From: Candidatus Bipolaricaulis sp.
Lineage (GTDB): Bacteria > Bipolaricaulota > Bipolaricaulia > Bipolaricaulales > Bipolaricaulaceae
Assembly: GCA_020062805.1 (NCBI GenBank)
Contig: JAGUVP010000055.1
Span: 1-20,091 of the forward strand
Reading direction: 5' to 3'
Length of the DNA: 20,091 nt
Every line of letters begins with the position of its first letter. Position 1 is the first letter of the stretch. The translations under genes were made by a program, and so were the position numbers. Under the pieces are notes generated by a model. The model was given only the letters and a program-made list of their open reading frames with translations, was not told the origin of the DNA and searched no databases. This document shows, piece after piece, positions 13,337-20,091 of this stretch.

Positions 13337-15356
13337 CCTTATGGATAGCGGCTTCCTTCAGGTTGACGGAGACAACATCGATCGGATGGGGAGGTTCGAG
13401 TTGTTCCCCGCGGGAGAGGGTGTTTTTGTCCGTGCAGGAATCACATCCGAGCATCGCGGCCAGGCACAGAGGTGGGCCGGAATCCAGATCATGGTTGTGG
13501 GCGAGGATGGTCGCACGCGCACAACGGGACCAACGACCGATGGACGTTTCTTCCTTGTCGACCCAGGGCTACGCCGGCCGGTTCACAGCCTTGCCCAGGA
13601 TGTGCAGGCGACGACGCACTTGGTCAACATACGAGCAGAGGGTGACCTATTCGCGGTGGGACCATCGACCGAGGAGACGAAGGCGCCCGGCCTCGCCCGG
13701 GTGGCTCAGGTGTTCTACCGGCATTTCCCTGATGAGTACGACTTTCTCTCTGTGTTCACGTCTGTGGCCAGCTCCCCGTATCACTTCTTCCATGCCACTG
13801 TGCAGAACAGCGTGCGCGGGATCGGACTGGACACCTTCGACAGAACGACTACCTACGGTAGCCAGGGGCGCCTCTTGGGGATGAACTTCCTCAACCTGTC
13901 GACTGGCGGGGCCTTGATGCATGAGACAACTCATCAAATCGGTGTCTTCCTTGATCCTCGGCTTGAGCTCGGTGACGGGACCGGCCACTGGGGCGCGGTG
14001 AATATCCCGGGCTTCCTACAGGGACTTGACTTCGAAGCACTAGCGGATGGTGCCTACCGCATCACGTGGACAAGATTTGGAGCTCTTCATGGGTCCGCAT
14101 CTGAGAACCGCAGAATGCCGCCCATGGAGCTCTATCTCTGGGGGCTCCTCCCGCCCGAAGAGGTTCCCGAGATCGCCGTTCTTCGCGGTGTGGATCCCCG
14201 TGGTGTGAGGGCTGGGGATGTGGTCTCGCCAACAGACGTGCGCACAGTTTCGATCCGTGACGTGATCACGCTCCACGGGCCACGCATCCCCACTGCGGGC
14301 ATTGCTCCGACCAGCTACCGCATGGCGGGCATCCTGATCACACCTGGCCGCCTGGCGAGCGAGGCAGAGATGGCCTTGTGGAGCCGGGTGATGGAACACT
14401 TCGGATCTCAACAAGGGAGCGCACTTGTCGCATACGGCTCGCTGGGTCCATCGTTCCACTTCGCGACAGGAGGACGGGCGCAGGTGGACACGACGATCTC
14501 GTTATCAACGCACGGGGATGTTGGCGAAGCCGCGGACGGTGCTGAGCCGATGGCCCCTGCAATAGACGAGGTCGAACTTGCCTACGACGGCGGGATACCC
14601 GAGACTGGCTATGGTTGGGCGCAGGCAGACAGGGGATACGCCGTTCGCCTCACCCCTCCCTCGGAGGACACGGTACTCCTCACAGCGCGGCTCTACGTCT
14701 TCCGGGTCGTGCGTGCGCCCGCGCCGATCCGCATCCATGTCTGGGACGCCGCTCGGGTGGAGATGATCGAGCCGTTCGAGGTCACGCCCACCGAGACCGG
14801 GTGGTTCGACGTTGACCTCTCCGCGTTCGCCCTGCACGTCGGCGACGGCGACTTCTACGTGGGGTACACCCAGACCCTGGCGGACAAGTACCCACTCATC
14901 GGCTTGGATACCGGGGATACTCCCACGGACCGCAGCTACCACATTCCAGCTTGGAGTGCTGTTCTCCCAGCAGGGGCGAACATGATGATCCGAGCTGTGG
15001 TGAGCGTGGAGCGAGGATACCCACTCGCGATGCACTCGATCACCAACATCAGGTTCGACCCGCCGTCGCCGGCCACTCTGGAGTTCAACGACCGGGTCAC
15101 CTTCACGTTCGACTACACGACCACCGAGCCCGGCGGCGTCTACATCTGGGGGACGCCGTTCACAGGCGGAAGCCTACCCGGCGGCTCGGCGATGCACGGC
15201 TCGGTACTCCATCCTATGGGAGAGGGCAGCCTCAGCGGTTTCTTCACCATCACAGCTGGAGCGAAGACCGTGGATCAGGTGCGCTTCCGGATGACCGATG
15301 CCGACCGCAACGTGCTCTACGAGGCTCTTGTCGACGTCAGTTATACGTATCGGTAG
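13068..15356 (+). CDS. Large secreted putative zinc metallopeptidase (HExxH)
   Basis: I chose ATG 13068 (MSRTRLLIGVAGAG) because AAGGAGGA lies about five bases upstream; an in-frame ATG at 13038 lacks a site. Of 762 residues, 6-25 form a signal or anchor. Residues 50-165 are beta-rich. The catalytic-type motif is GALMHETTHQIGVFLD, with HExxH at 285-289, followed by GDGTGHWG (His307 as a candidate third ligand). PPMELYLWGLLPPEEVP comes later and is typical of a group of unclassified bacterial HExxH proteins. Around residues 520-660 is a jelly-roll-like domain (VELAYDGGIPETGYGWAQAD, then FDVDLSAFALHVGDGDFYVG). Residues 665-762 look Ig-like. Substrate and exact family are unknown. A strong terminator follows the stop. 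Confidence 0.8.
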   Translation: MSRTRLLIGVAGAGCFAALVVAISSWPSPIDVLRWGSMLSALQAQAQQTTSTVQVEYVRFTPVAIFTDGVDEMTLEVRVTGPVARVEARNLMDSGFLQVDGDNIDRMGRFELFPAGEGVFVRAGITSEHRGQAQRWAGIQIMVVGEDGRTRTTGPTTDGRFFLVDPGLRRPVHSLAQDVQATTHLVNIRAEGDLFAVGPSTEETKAPGLARVAQVFYRHFPDEYDFLSVFTSVASSPYHFFHATVQNSVRGIGLDTFDRTTTYGSQGRLLGMNFLNLSTGGALMHETTHQIGVFLDPRLELGDGTGHWGAVNIPGFLQGLDFEALADGAYRITWTRFGALHGSASENRRMPPMELYLWGLLPPEEVPEIAVLRGVDPRGVRAGDVVSPTDVRTVSIRDVITLHGPRIPTAGIAPTSYRMAGILITPGRLASEAEMALWSRVMEHFGSQQGSALVAYGSLGPSFHFATGGRAQVDTTISLSTHGDVGEAADGAEPMAPAIDEVELAYDGGIPETGYGWAQADRGYAVRLTPPSEDTVLLTARLYVFRVVRAPAPIRIHVWDAARVEMIEPFEVTPTETGWFDVDLSAFALHVGDGDFYVGYTQTLADKYPLIGLDTGDTPTDRSYHIPAWSAVLPAGANMMIRAVVSVERGYPLAMHSITNIRFDPPSPATLEFNDRVTFTFDYTTTEPGGVYIWGTPFTGGSLPGGSAMHGSVLHPMGEGSLSGFFTITAGAKTVDQVRFRMTDADRNVLYEALVDVSYTYR

Positions 15357-15378
15357 CTGAGGCTGTCTGGTGCTGATC

Positions 15379-15413
15379 AAAGGAGAGAGCAGCCGGTAGC
15401 CGCTCTCTCCTTT
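15379..15413 (+). terminator. Intrinsic-type terminator after the metallopeptidase gene
   Basis: AAAGGAGAGAGC and GCTCTCTCCTTT form a perfect 12-bp stem with an 11-base loop. It starts 22 bases after the stop, and the T's lie in the distal arm. Confidence 0.8.
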
Positions 15414-15417
15414 CACC

Positions 15418-15612
15418 ATGCATGCGGGTCGGAGCATTAAGCTCGGAGCGAGCCCCGATGAGAGTTGCACGATCACGGTTGCGGATTGTCTCACACGCCT
15501 GATCGAGAGGAAGCGGGAGATCACGTACGCTGTGATCAGCTCCGTCAGCGATACCCCTGGCTTGACCTGGACCAGAGAGGAGATCCTAAGCCTGCTTGAG
15601 CCGACGCGATGA
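15418..15612 (+). CDS. Possible 64-aa small protein
   Basis: The frame MHAGRSIKLGASPDESCTIT then VADCLTRLIERKREITYAVI has protein-like composition, with amphipathic helices and a WTREEILSLLEPTR end. But the ATG lies four bases after a terminator hairpin and has no ribosome site. It may be the surviving piece of a larger decayed gene; I do not recognise a family. Confidence 0.3.
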   Translation: MHAGRSIKLGASPDESCTITVADCLTRLIERKREITYAVISSVSDTPGLTWTREEILSLLEPTR

Positions 15613-15799
15613 GGCCTCCGGACGGGACAGCTACGTGTCGCCAACCGAGATCCCCGGCGCTTGTCCAGAAGGACAGTGGGATGTGAACGATCGTAGGGTG
15701 TGGCAGCGAGGAAACGACGCCGTGCCAGTCCGGCGAGACCACGCTCCAGGTGCGGAGCTACCTCAGACGGCAAGGTTTGACGATAATGTCCACCTGAAC

Positions 15800-15930
15800 G
15801 TTGTGTGGTCCCCGGACAAGACGCTCAAGATGTACCCCGGATCATACCATTCGTTGCACCGAGGCATCGGGAAAGAAGGGGTCTGGGCGGACCCTCGCGT
15901 CGTGGATGGATGCTCGCACTGGGAAAGGAC
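15800..15930 (+). pseudogene. C-terminal fragment of an alpha/beta-hydrolase lipase, frameshifted
   Basis: From about 15803 the frame reads VWSPDKTLKMYPGSYHSLHR then GIGKEGVWAD. This matches the end of monoacylglycerol-lipase-type hydrolases (S-x-DKTLKxYPGxYHE...VxAD), including the catalytic His in YPGxYH. Just after GVWAD, removing one C from the CCC at about 15892-15894 restores LASWMDARTGK, the usual family end (IxxWLDART). In the present frame the sequence instead becomes PRVVDGCSHW. No upstream Ser-nucleophile region (GxSxG) is found, so only a short tail remains. Confidence 0.6.
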
Positions 15931-15967
15931 CGTGAGAACCAAGCTCAGGCTGGCCGACCCGCAGTAG

Positions 15968-16376
15968 CGCGTCCGCGGGGTGAGCGCGCCTCCCTGACGC
16001 AGGCAGGAAGCTTGCATCACTCGCAGGTGGCGACTGCCGACTACCCGGCAGCTGAACCGCTGTGACGTCCGTCGTCCCGGTGGCTCCGCTGGAGGGGCGC
16101 ACCACAGGCTGGGCGTGCTCGGCCTTGAGTATCCCTGGGACCTGGGTAGACTGAACTCAGGCTGAACGGCGGTGGGCGGGGGTTCCTTCCGCCATCCTAC
16201 ACGCGGGGCCAAACTAGCATGACGCCCACAGCCCGCACCCATCTTCAGCTCTCCGGCATATCCCGCGCATCCCCCGCACTCGCCTGCCCCAGGCCTGCGG
16301 AGGTGAGAGGACAGGCACAACTGCTGAGCACCGCATCTCTCGTTCGCCGGCTGAAAGCCAGCAAGGGGGGTCTGTC
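15968..16376. other. Intergenic region upstream of the toroid protein gene
   Basis: There is no supported gene in about 410 bases. The block is GC-rich with several short self-complementary pieces but no clear terminator, promoter or riboswitch. It may include further remains of the decayed lipase locus. Confidence 0.45.
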
Positions 16377-18326
16377 ATGCAAAGCGGTATTGGGCATGCT
16401 CGTTCGAGAAAACTTCGGATCGCGTGGGCCATGGTGGCTGTGCTGGGCCTAGGGCTCGTAGCGACAACCCAGGCACAAAACCATGTCTCAGTCACCTTCG
16501 GCACCTGGTACTATTACACGACGCTGTTTGAGACCTCGGTCGCCAACGTGCCGTTGAGCACGGACATGTTGCGCCCCGGCTTCTTCGGCCACAACTCCAT
16601 CGACCTCACCGGGGCACCGATCATCAGCCCGGTGTACACGTTCCTGGCGGCTAAGCCGGCCATAGCTGGAGGAACGCTACTCGCGCCTGGCGAGACCTTC
16701 ACCTGGACGCCGCCGGACACCCCCGAGGGTGTGACCGTGTGGGCCCACGCGAACAGAGTGAGACCCCTGGAACCGGGGGAAACGACGTTCCTACCTGGGT
16801 TTCGCGCTGAGTACACCCTGACCCCCGAGCAAGTGGACGCTCCGGGAGGCAGACAGACCGTGACGCTCAAGGTCACGATCGAGGAGCCGGGCCTCAGGTC
16901 CCTGGAGCTCGAGATCGCCGTCGCGGCGGATACACCCCATTCCACGGCCACCATCAGCCCCTTCCTCGCGCCAGCCAGCCCCACGGTTTCGCCCGAGCGC
17001 GACAGGTTGTCCTGGAGCTTCGCGGAGCCTGCTGCTGGAAGGACCTTCACCTTCTCTGCGATCGTCAACGTCCAGGTCAAGGAAGGGATCCCCCATGTCC
17101 GCTACATGCCCACGATCATGATCTGGGTGAGCAAAGACCGGGCGCGGGGGACGACCGTGGGCGATTATGTGACATGCGCGCTTCCCGAGGGCACCTGGAC
17201 CTGGAGCGCCACCGGAACCTACACCTGGGACTGGGTGAATCAGATCCGGAGGGCTGTGACCTTCCAGGGCCTTGCCGCCCCCGGTTTCGCACCGCCCACC
17301 CAGGCGGCCATCAACTCCGCCGTGGATCGCGGCCTCGATTGGCTGGCCAGGAACCAGAAACCGGACGGGTCGTGGGACTACAGCACCAGCCCCAACAACG
17401 TCGGGATGACCGCGCTGTCGGCGTGGGCGTTCCTCCAGGCCGGCTACAGCGAGCATGTCGCCACGGTGCGCAGCGCGCTCGACTTTGTCCTCTCCCATCA
17501 TCGAGAGGACGGGAGCTTCCGCGGCAACACCTACGAGACCTCGCTCGGGATCATCGCCCTCGTGGCCACCGGAAACGCAGCCTACCGTGATGTGATCGAC
17601 CAGGCTGCGGACTGGCTCATCGAGGCCCAGAACCGTGAGGACAAGGACTACGCTGCCCACGGCTACCCAGGGCTCAGCTGCTCTGATGGGCAGTCCTGTT
17701 GGGCCTACGGCGGCTGGGGTTACGGCATCTCGGGGGTGCAAGTTGAGGAGGAGCGCGGCACCTACATATGGTCCGACAACTCCAACTCCCAGTTCGCCAT
17801 CGCCGCCCTCGCCGCCGCCGGTGTCCCAGCCGATCATCCTGTGTGGACACGGGCGCTCGATTGGGTCAGCCGCTGCCAGAACCTCGACGGCGGGTTCGAG
17901 TACCAGGCCCCCGGCACTGGCAGCTCCTACGGCAGCATGACCGGAGCCGGCCTGTGGGAGCTCGGGGTGATGGGCGTTCCGCGGGATGACCCGCGGGTAC
18001 AGGCAGGCCTAGACTGGCTCACCCGGAACTACGCCTACCATGAGAACCCACGATGGGGAGACAGGTATCACCACTACTACCTTTGGTCAGCAGCGCGGGC
18101 GCTGCTCCACCACGGCTTCCCGGGGACCGTGATCCCCCAGCCAGGCCTGGCGGGCTGGTACTACGACTTCGCCGGATACCTCGTGGAGTACCAGCAGAAA
18201 GACGGGAGCTGGACCGGGACGAGCCGTCGCGATGACGGTGCGCTCTACGAACCCCCCGAATACGCGACGCCACTTGCGATCCTCGTGCTCTCCAAGGCGG
18301 CCCTGCCCACGCAGGTGGGGCGATGA
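16377..18326 (+). CDS. Secreted alpha/alpha-toroid protein (prenyltransferase/squalene-cyclase-like repeats)
   Basis: This 649-aa protein starts at ATG 16377, six bases after AAGGGGGG. Residues 14-33 form a Sec signal ending TTQAQ. Residues 35-300 are beta-rich, like one or two Ig-type domains (LLAPGETFTWTPPDTPEGVT). Residues 309-645 carry QW-type toroid repeats: GLDWLARNQKPDGSWDYS, ALDFVLSHHREDGSFRG, ALDWVSRCQNLDGGFEYQ and YLVEYQQKDGSWTGT. GGWGYG and DNSNSQFAIAALAAAG match uncharacterised bacterial members of this fold. The DxDD acid of squalene-hopene cyclases is not seen, and an exported terpene cyclase would be unusual. A binding or A2M-like structural role is more likely, but this is inference. 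Confidence 0.85.
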   Translation: MQSGIGHARSRKLRIAWAMVAVLGLGLVATTQAQNHVSVTFGTWYYYTTLFETSVANVPLSTDMLRPGFFGHNSIDLTGAPIISPVYTFLAAKPAIAGGTLLAPGETFTWTPPDTPEGVTVWAHANRVRPLEPGETTFLPGFRAEYTLTPEQVDAPGGRQTVTLKVTIEEPGLRSLELEIAVAADTPHSTATISPFLAPASPTVSPERDRLSWSFAEPAAGRTFTFSAIVNVQVKEGIPHVRYMPTIMIWVSKDRARGTTVGDYVTCALPEGTWTWSATGTYTWDWVNQIRRAVTFQGLAAPGFAPPTQAAINSAVDRGLDWLARNQKPDGSWDYSTSPNNVGMTALSAWAFLQAGYSEHVATVRSALDFVLSHHREDGSFRGNTYETSLGIIALVATGNAAYRDVIDQAADWLIEAQNREDKDYAAHGYPGLSCSDGQSCWAYGGWGYGISGVQVEEERGTYIWSDNSNSQFAIAALAAAGVPADHPVWTRALDWVSRCQNLDGGFEYQAPGTGSSYGSMTGAGLWELGVMGVPRDDPRVQAGLDWLTRNYAYHENPRWGDRYHHYYLWSAARALLHHGFPGTVIPQPGLAGWYYDFAGYLVEYQQKDGSWTGTSRRDDGALYEPPEYATPLAILVLSKAALPTQVGR

Positions 18327-18377
18327 GCGCATGAGGCTGGTTGGTGCCCGCGGCAGGGCACGTTGAGTCCTACGAAC

Positions 18378-18408
18378 GGGCCGGCAACATCCGCGATGCT
18401 GCCGGCCC
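18378..18408 (+). terminator. Strong hairpin after the toroid protein gene
   Basis: GGGCCGGCA pairs with TGCCGGCCC, and CATC/GATG pair inside around a CGC loop, giving 13 bp with single unpaired bases at the step. It lies 52 bases after the stop and is followed by ATCTCT rather than a long U-run. Confidence 0.65.
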
Positions 18409-18645
18409 ATCTCTGACCGCACCGGCGCCTCCCTCTCCGCCTGAACTGCTACAGGATCGGCCTGCACGGGGTCGCTCCGGCAAGGGTGGGCACTTGGAGG
18501 GCTCCATGCCGCGCTCCGCCGCGTCCTCGAACACCGTCTGCAAGGCTTCCTGCAAGGCAGCCGAACTGGGCCAAGACGGTCCCACGAAGGCACGCGGCCG
18601 TCGATGAAGTCCGTGAAGTGACGCAAAAGCAGACCTGAACAGGCG
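18409..18645. other. Intergenic region between toroid gene and tRNA-Asn
   Basis: Short frames are open on both strands. One minus-strand piece (SSAALQEALQTVFEDAAERG) looks helical, but it has no start site and no family. I consider the block noncoding or relic. Confidence 0.4.
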
Positions 18646-18686
18646 TGGCTCCCCGGGGAGGACTCGAACCTCCGGCCCGCCGGTTA

Positions 18687-19241
18687 CAAGTGCCCCGGCA
18701 TTTCTGCCGGGCTTGGACTATCTCTTCGCCCGCCTGTCTCCAGGGTAGGGCGCCGGGCGCTCGTGAGGCGTTATCGGTAAGGGCTCCTCAGCCTCTAGTC
18801 TCTGCACGTTCCTGCCTACGCATCGCCCCTTCGGCAGGCTTCGCTCAGGATTACCGTTCCGATCGGCCTCTCGCCGACCGGGGCAGGCTTCCCTGAATTC
18901 GCCCAGTGTTCCGACTGCGGTTTCCCGCAGAAGCTGCAGTTCGGCGTGAACCTCACGGTGGCAGTTCGCACACAGGAGTAAGCACTTCGCAAGCTCCTGT
19001 CTCACCTTATCCCAGCTTCGGGTGTATCCCCTGCTGGAGATCCCGAAGTCCTTGACCTCGGAATCGAGATGGTGGAACTCCAGCGCTTCGGCGCACCGAT
19101 CGTAACCACACACCTGACAGCGTCCGCCCTTGAGGGCAATCGCCTGCCGCCGCACCATCCGACGCCGACGTTGGACAGCCTGAATCAAGTATGCGCGCCG
19201 CTCGGCGTACGTCCGCTTCTCCGCCATCGGTTCACGCCCCT
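18687..19241 (-). mobile_element. Group I intron (IC3-like) in the tRNA-Asn anticodon
   Basis: The intron is 555 bp. All conserved core elements are readable on the minus strand: P as AATTCAGGGA (18890-18899), Q as AATCCTGAGC (18843-18852), R as GTGCAGAGACTAGAGGC (18791-18807) and S as GAAGAGATAGTCC (18715-18727). A P2 hairpin CTGCGG-GAAA-CCGCAG precedes P. P5 is capped by GAGA, a CCTGCC/GGCAGG P6 arm lies between Q and R, and P9 is CCCGGCA-GAAA-TGCCGGG (18694-18711). A guide sequence GCAGCT (18932-18937) can pair with the 5' exon end GGCTGT, with the G-U pair at the splice site. The core resembles the known tRNA-Leu intron class. It encodes an HNH protein and should self-splice. Confidence 0.92.
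18718..19227 (-). CDS. Intron-encoded HNH homing endonuclease
   Basis: This 169-aa frame starts at ATG 19227, only 14 bases into the intron, after a weak AGGGG. Residues 1-35 are basic and helical. The HNH domain spans about 34-96: CQVCGYD (Cys37, Cys40), EALEFHHLD (His52, His53) and LLLCANCHREVHAE (Cys86, Asn88, Cys89, His90, His94). This is a Cys4-zinc HNH fold of the type often carried by group I introns; it nicks or cuts intronless alleles to spread the intron. From about residue 98 the codons overlap the ribozyme core (P2 to S) and the protein becomes low-complexity (RETAVGTLGEFREACPGRRE). The TAG stop is part of GATAGTCC in element S. The C-terminal 70 residues are probably a by-product of the RNA structure. 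Confidence 0.88.
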   Translation of the reverse strand: MAEKRTYAERRAYLIQAVQRRRRMVRRQAIALKGGRCQVCGYDRCAEALEFHHLDSEVKDFGISSRGYTRSWDKVRQELAKCLLLCANCHREVHAELQLLRETAVGTLGEFREACPGRREADRNGNPERSLPKGRCVGRNVQRLEAEEPLPITPHERPAPYPGDRRAKR

Positions 19242-19286
19242 ACAGCCGGCTGCTCTGCCAACTGAGCTACCGGGGAGTACAGCGTG

Positions 19287-19315
19287 ATGGTACTCCTTCG
19301 GACCGAGCGTGCCAA
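19287..19315 (-). promoter_or_regulatory. Probable sigma70 promoter of tRNA-Asn
   Basis: On the minus strand TTGGCA (19310-19315) and TACCAT (19287-19292) are 17 bases apart. The tRNA's first base is 11 bases downstream of the -10 element. The promoter lies in the 52-base gap after the ABC permease stop. Confidence 0.55.
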
Positions 19316-19328
19316 GTCCGGTTTCACC

Positions 19329-20091
19329 TCAATAGTGGGCCAGCAGCCCCCGGTCCTTGGCGATTCCCTCGAACAACCGGAATACGCCGATCCCGAACAG
19401 GAGGTAGAACGCGGCCGTCCCGATCAGGGCGAGAAGGTCCCCGAGGGGCAGGGTGGCGAGGGTGTCCCCGTCCACCATCGCCCGCCCGAGGAGCCGCGTC
19501 CCCAGGGACAGGGGCAGCGCTTTCCCCCACAGCGCATCGGCCGGCAGGGCGACCAGGGCCACGAACACGAACTGCAGCACCTGGAAGAACGCCTGGATGC
19601 GCTTGTACACCAGGGCCAGCCCGGCCATCAGGAACCCGATCCCGTACACCGGGGCCAGGGTGAGGAAGAGAAGCGGCAGGAGCGTCCCCAGCGGGAGCCG
19701 CAGGAAGTGCCCGGTGGTGACCATCATCAGCCCGAGCAGCGCCCCGACCATGAGGAGGCTCGTCAGGAACGACCCGGCGATCCACGATAGGTTCACGAAC
19801 CGGAACCCCAGTGGGCACATGTACAGCTGCTCCAACGTCCCTTGCTGCGCCTCTCGCATCAGCTCCCAGGAGAGGTCGGAGTAAGCGGCGATGGCGAACG
19901 TCCACACCAGAAACCCCACCACCAGTCCCTCCAGGCTCTCCCCGAACAGGTTTACACCCAACCCTTGGGCGTAGCGGGCCCCGGCGAACAGGAGAAGGAA
20001 GATGAGGTACAACGTGGCCAAGCCGGAGAGGGTGTTGAATGGGTACCGCTTCAGCTCGATGAAGAACCGGGTGAGCACGGCGAGGAACGTC
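19329..20091 (-). CDS. ABC-2 type transporter permease (5' end off the right edge)
   Basis: The frame is open from the window edge to a stop at 19329, giving 250-odd residues with about six hydrophobic spans. It reads TFLAVLTRFFIELKRYPFNT, LSGLATLYLIFLLLF, then LEGLVVGFLVWTFAIAAYSD, ELMREAQQGTLEQLYMCPLG, and further spans to the end GLLAHY. The segment EAQQGTLEQLYMCPLG is the conserved cytoplasmic loop of ABC-2 permeases (E..GTLE.L...P). A GTG at 20078 could be a start, but the in-frame residues before it (TFLAVL) belong to the usual first helix of the family, so the true start is probably outside the window. It would pair with an ATP-binding subunit, perhaps encoded upstream beyond the edge. 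Confidence 0.9.
   Translation of the reverse strand, partial: TFLAVLTRFFIELKRYPFNTLSGLATLYLIFLLLFAGARYAQGLGVNLFGESLEGLVVGFLVWTFAIAAYSDLSWELMREAQQGTLEQLYMCPLGFRFVNLSWIAGSFLTSLLMVGALLGLMMVTTGHFLRLPLGTLLPLLFLTLAPVYGIGFLMAGLALVYKRIQAFFQVLQFVFVALVALPADALWGKALPLSLGTRLLGRAMVDGDTLATLPLGDLLALIGTAAFYLLFGIGVFRLFEGIAKDRGLLAHY

Larger units (their letters stand above)
18646..19276 (-). tRNA. tRNA-Asn(GTT) interrupted by a group I intron
   Basis: The exons are 19242-19276 (35 nt) and 18646-18686 (41 nt). Joined they give a 76-nt cloverleaf with encoded CCA. The acceptor pairs TCCCCGG with CCGGGGA, and the discriminator is G. The D-arm is GCTC/GAGC, the anticodon stem GCCGG/CCGGC with loop CTGTTAA, the variable region GGGCC, and the T-arm GGAGG-TTCGAGT-CCTCC. 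U1, G73 and anticodon GTT all fit bacterial tRNA-Asn. The intron splits the anticodon between its second and third bases (GT/T). The 5' exon ends in U and the intron in G, as group I splicing requires. Without removal of the intron the tRNA would be nonfunctional. Confidence 0.92.

Noticed and set aside
11019..15356. Serpin plus metallopeptidase as an enzyme-inhibitor pair
   Set aside because: Serpins trap serine or cysteine proteases, not HExxH zinc enzymes; adjacency alone does not support direct inhibition.
16791..17837. 348-codon minus-strand frame
   Set aside because: It is antisense to the toroid protein, whose repeats and signal peptide are clear.
18087..18626. 179-codon minus-strand frame between the toroid gene and the tRNA
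   Set aside because: Much of it is antisense to the toroid gene and the rest is low-complexity; it has no ribosome site or family.

Overview
This is a high-GC bacterial window, rich in secreted and envelope proteins. A signal-peptide protein with beta-barrel character, a lipoprotein with PEGA and BACON modules, and a FloA flotillin suggest a diderm outside the well-studied phyla. The mix would fit a Bipolaricaulota/Acetothermia-like lineage, but that is inference because no marker gene is present.

Layout. The left edge holds the first 72 codons of oligoendopeptidase F (minus). Next comes poorly coding DNA with one copy of a dispersed repeat, then a promoter leading into three consecutive starts of the same protein: two 19-residue minigenes and one full 148-aa gene. 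An FmdB-type zinc-ribbon gene follows. From 6018 down to 3063 runs a minus-strand membrane operon of three or four tiny proteins, a beta-barrel-like protein and FloA. It has a strong sigma70-type promoter and a divergent ArsR-family repressor gene. Positions 6705-7683 carry small plus-strand genes of unknown role. A receiver-domain protein whose phosphoacceptor Asp is Ser lies at 8062-8535 (minus).

From 8972 to 18326 all genes lie on the plus strand and most are exported: a DUF4384/PEGA/BACON lipoprotein, an inhibitory-type serpin with an extra N-terminal domain, a truncated WD40 gene, a large HExxH putative metallopeptidase, a frameshifted lipase tail, and a secreted alpha/alpha-toroid (prenyltransferase/squalene-cyclase-like) protein. 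Hairpins separate several units.

The right end holds the most striking element: a tRNA-Asn(GTT) gene (minus) split inside its anticodon by a 555-bp group I intron. All four conserved core elements (P, Q, R, S) are readable. The intron carries an HNH endonuclease frame that starts in the presumed P1 loop, stays open through the ribozyme core and stops inside element S. An ABC-2 permease gene runs off the right edge. A 23-bp near-copy of the tRNA-Asn 3' end at 339-361, in the same orientation, raises the possibility that the 18.3 kb between them is an old tRNA-targeted island. No integrase is visible.
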